Shown here piece by piece: positions 22,918 through 23,870 of a stretch of 23,870 nt of DNA. Source of the stretch: an uncultured Mycolicibacterium sp. (GTDB lineage: Bacteria; Actinomycetota; Actinomycetes; Mycobacteriales; Mycobacteriaceae); the NCBI RefSeq assembly GCF_937941905.1, contig NZ_CALDGS010000070.1, forward strand, positions 1 through 23,870. Direction: 5' to 3'. The position numbers were made by a program, and so were the translations under genes. A model generated the notes under the pieces. The model was not told the DNA's origin. It was given only the letters and a program-made list of their open reading frames with translations, and made no database searches. Each line of letters opens with the position of its first letter. Position 1 is the stretch's first letter.

Positions 22918-23666
22918 GACCGGATGATCTGTCCGCCGTCGACGTTGAAGATCTGGCCGGTGATCCAGCTCGCCCGGTCCGACAGCAGGAACAGGCACAT
23001 GCCGACCAGATCCTCGGGAGTGCCCATGCGCGACAACGGAATCTGCTTCACGATGTCGTCGACCATCTCCTTGGGCGTGGTGGTTCGGGTGGCCTCGGTG
23101 TCGATCGGGCCGGGTGCGATGGCGTTGATCCGGATGTTCATGCCGCCGAGCTCGCGGGACAGCTGCTGGGTCAGGCCGTTGATGCCGACCTTGGCCAGGC
23201 CGTAGAAGTTCGAGTACAGCCAGGCCGCCGTCGAGGACTGGTTGACGATCGCCCCGCCGCCGCGCTTGGCCATCTTCTTGTACACCGCCCGGGTGCACAC
23301 CAGCGCGCCGTCGAGGTTCACGCTCATGAACTTCTTGTAGTAGTCCCAGTCGACGGTGATCAGGAAGTCCAGCTTCATCCCGCCGTAGATCGCGGCGTTG
23401 TTGACCAGGTAGTCGATGCCGCCGAACTCGGCCACCGTGCGGTCGGCCATCGCCTTGGCCGACTCCGGGTCCGACACGTCCACCGGCACGCCGATCGCGG
23501 TGCCGCCGTCGGCGGCGATCTGCTTGGCGACGGCCTCGGCGGCCTCGGTGTTGATGTCGGCCACCACCACCGCCGCGCCCTCCCGGGCCAGCGCCTCGGC
23601 GTAGGCCTGGCCGATCCCGCCACCGGCACCGGTGACGATCGCGACCTTGTCGTCGAACTGCCCCAT
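22914..23666 (-). CDS. Short-chain dehydrogenase/reductase (Rv0769 homologue)
   Basis: A 250-residue classical SDR: cofactor motif TGAGGGIG at 12-19, NNAA at 89-92, catalytic Ser near 144-145 (NQSSTA), Tyr155 and Lys159 (YGLAK), and the C-terminal GPIDTEATR and NVDGGQ elements. Asp37 after strand 2 favours NAD. It probably oxidises an alcohol in the same pathway as AldA. The start ATG 23666 follows GGGAG by 8 bases; a GTG 13 codons upstream is less likely. It lies 48 bases after aldA and is coupled to the next gene. Confidence 0.92.
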   Translation of the reverse strand: MGQFDDKVAIVTGAGGGIGQAYAEALAREGAAVVVADINTEAAEAVAKQIAADGGTAIGVPVDVSDPESAKAMADRTVAEFGGIDYLVNNAAIYGGMKLDFLITVDWDYYKKFMSVNLDGALVCTRAVYKKMAKRGGGAIVNQSSTAAWLYSNFYGLAKVGINGLTQQLSRELGGMNIRINAIAPGPIDTEATRTTTPKEMVDDIVKQIPLSRMGTPEDLVGMCLFLLSDRASWITGQIFNVDGGQIIRS

Positions 23667-23714
23667 CAGCGTTCTCCCTTGATCTCCAGCCTCGTTCGCC
23701 GTCACCCGCCCGCG

Positions 23715-23870
23715 CTACTGCGCTGCCGCGGCCCCGTTCTGATTTGCCGCTGCCGCGGCCCCGTTCTGATTTGCCGCTGCCGCGGCCCCGTCCTGATTCG
23801 CCGCTGCCGCCGCGATCACCTTGATCTCCGTGTACTCCTCGAACCCGGCCAGGCCCATCTCCCGGCCGAT
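23715..23870 (-). CDS. aldA: Aldehyde dehydrogenase AldA, C-terminal end only (cut by window edge)
   Basis: Only the last 51 residues are inside the window. IGREMGLAGFEEYTEIKVI is the typical C-terminal end of NAD-dependent aldehyde dehydrogenases, and the gene order (next to Rv0769- to Rv0771-like genes) points to aldA (Rv0768). About 30 more residues follow: a low-complexity tail of Ala runs with Asn-Gln-Asn/Asp-Gly, encoded by a 27-base tandem repeat and ending in TAG. The catalytic part lies outside. It is the first visible gene of the operon. Confidence 0.75.
   Translation of the reverse strand: MGREMGLAGFEEYTEIKVIAAAAANQDGAAAAANQNGAAAAANQNGAAAAQ
23722..23811 (-). repeat. 27-base tandem repeat in the 3' end of aldA, about 3.3 copies
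   Basis: Copies are at 23722-23748, 23749-23775 (identical to the first) and 23776-23802 (two changes visible: T to C in ttctg, T to C in attt), then a partial copy to 23811. Each unit encodes nine residues, Ala runs plus Asn-Gln-Asn/Asp-Gly, so changes in copy number keep the reading frame. Identical neighbouring copies suggest recent slippage. Confidence 0.9.

Noticed and set aside
23722..23811. CRISPR-like array
   Set aside because: The 27-base units are directly adjacent without unique spacers and lie in the aldA reading frame.

Overview
The window looks like chromosomal DNA of a non-tuberculous mycobacterium (Mycobacteriaceae). GC is very high, GTG starts are common, and the gene order matches the purQ-to-aldA region of Mycobacterium tuberculosis as I remember it (Rv0788 back to Rv0768), read here on the minus strand. 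The protein calls rest on motifs and on recalled family sequences; no database search was run.

Layout from left to right. (1) 1-2480: a three-gene minus-strand cassette lies downstream of purQ. It encodes a small EspC-like type VII secretion partner, a 442-residue WXG-type protein with a glycine-zipper C-terminus, and a membrane protein with a PH-like tail. I read it as a probable type VII-secreted toxin/immunity set. It has lower GC than the purine genes and is absent from this position in M. tuberculosis as I remember it. (2) 2586-3499: purQ and purS overlap. (3) 3563-6592: a metallo-beta-lactamase-fold hydrolase, an FAD-dependent dehydrogenase and a degenerate polysaccharide-deacetylase-like protein. 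(4) 6643-8248: a glutathione peroxidase, a TetR regulator and a divergent DoxX-like membrane protein, with a double-palindrome operator between the last two. (5) 8177-13912: ptrB, purC, cyp126 and purB, mostly joined by 4-base overlaps. (6) 13974-17131: an APC permease, a SodC-like lipoprotein and a divergent Tat-exported esterase. (7) 17128-18396: purD. (8) 18457-20391: a CYP125-like P450 and a TetR regulator behind a perfect palindrome. (9) 20401-23870: a minus-strand operon of aldA (cut by the window edge), an SDR, a 3-hydroxyisobutyrate-dehydrogenase-like enzyme, a carboxymuconolactone-decarboxylase-like protein and an unknown 408-residue protein. It looks like an oxidation pathway for an alcohol or lipid side chain.

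Five purine genes (purQ, purS, purC, purB, purD) are interspersed with redox and P450 genes. Four of them (purS, purC, purB, purD), and at least four other genes, have a TANNNT -10 box only 6-8 bases before the start codon. This is the arrangement expected of leaderless or nearly leaderless mycobacterial transcripts.

No intergenic stretch exceeds about 130 bases. No rRNA, tRNA, CRISPR array, insertion sequence or riboswitch was seen. The main candidates for new biology are the type VII cassette at 115-2480, the copper-only-SOD-like lipoprotein, the unknown 408-residue protein with clustered His/Cys residues, and the 27-base coding minisatellite at the end of aldA.
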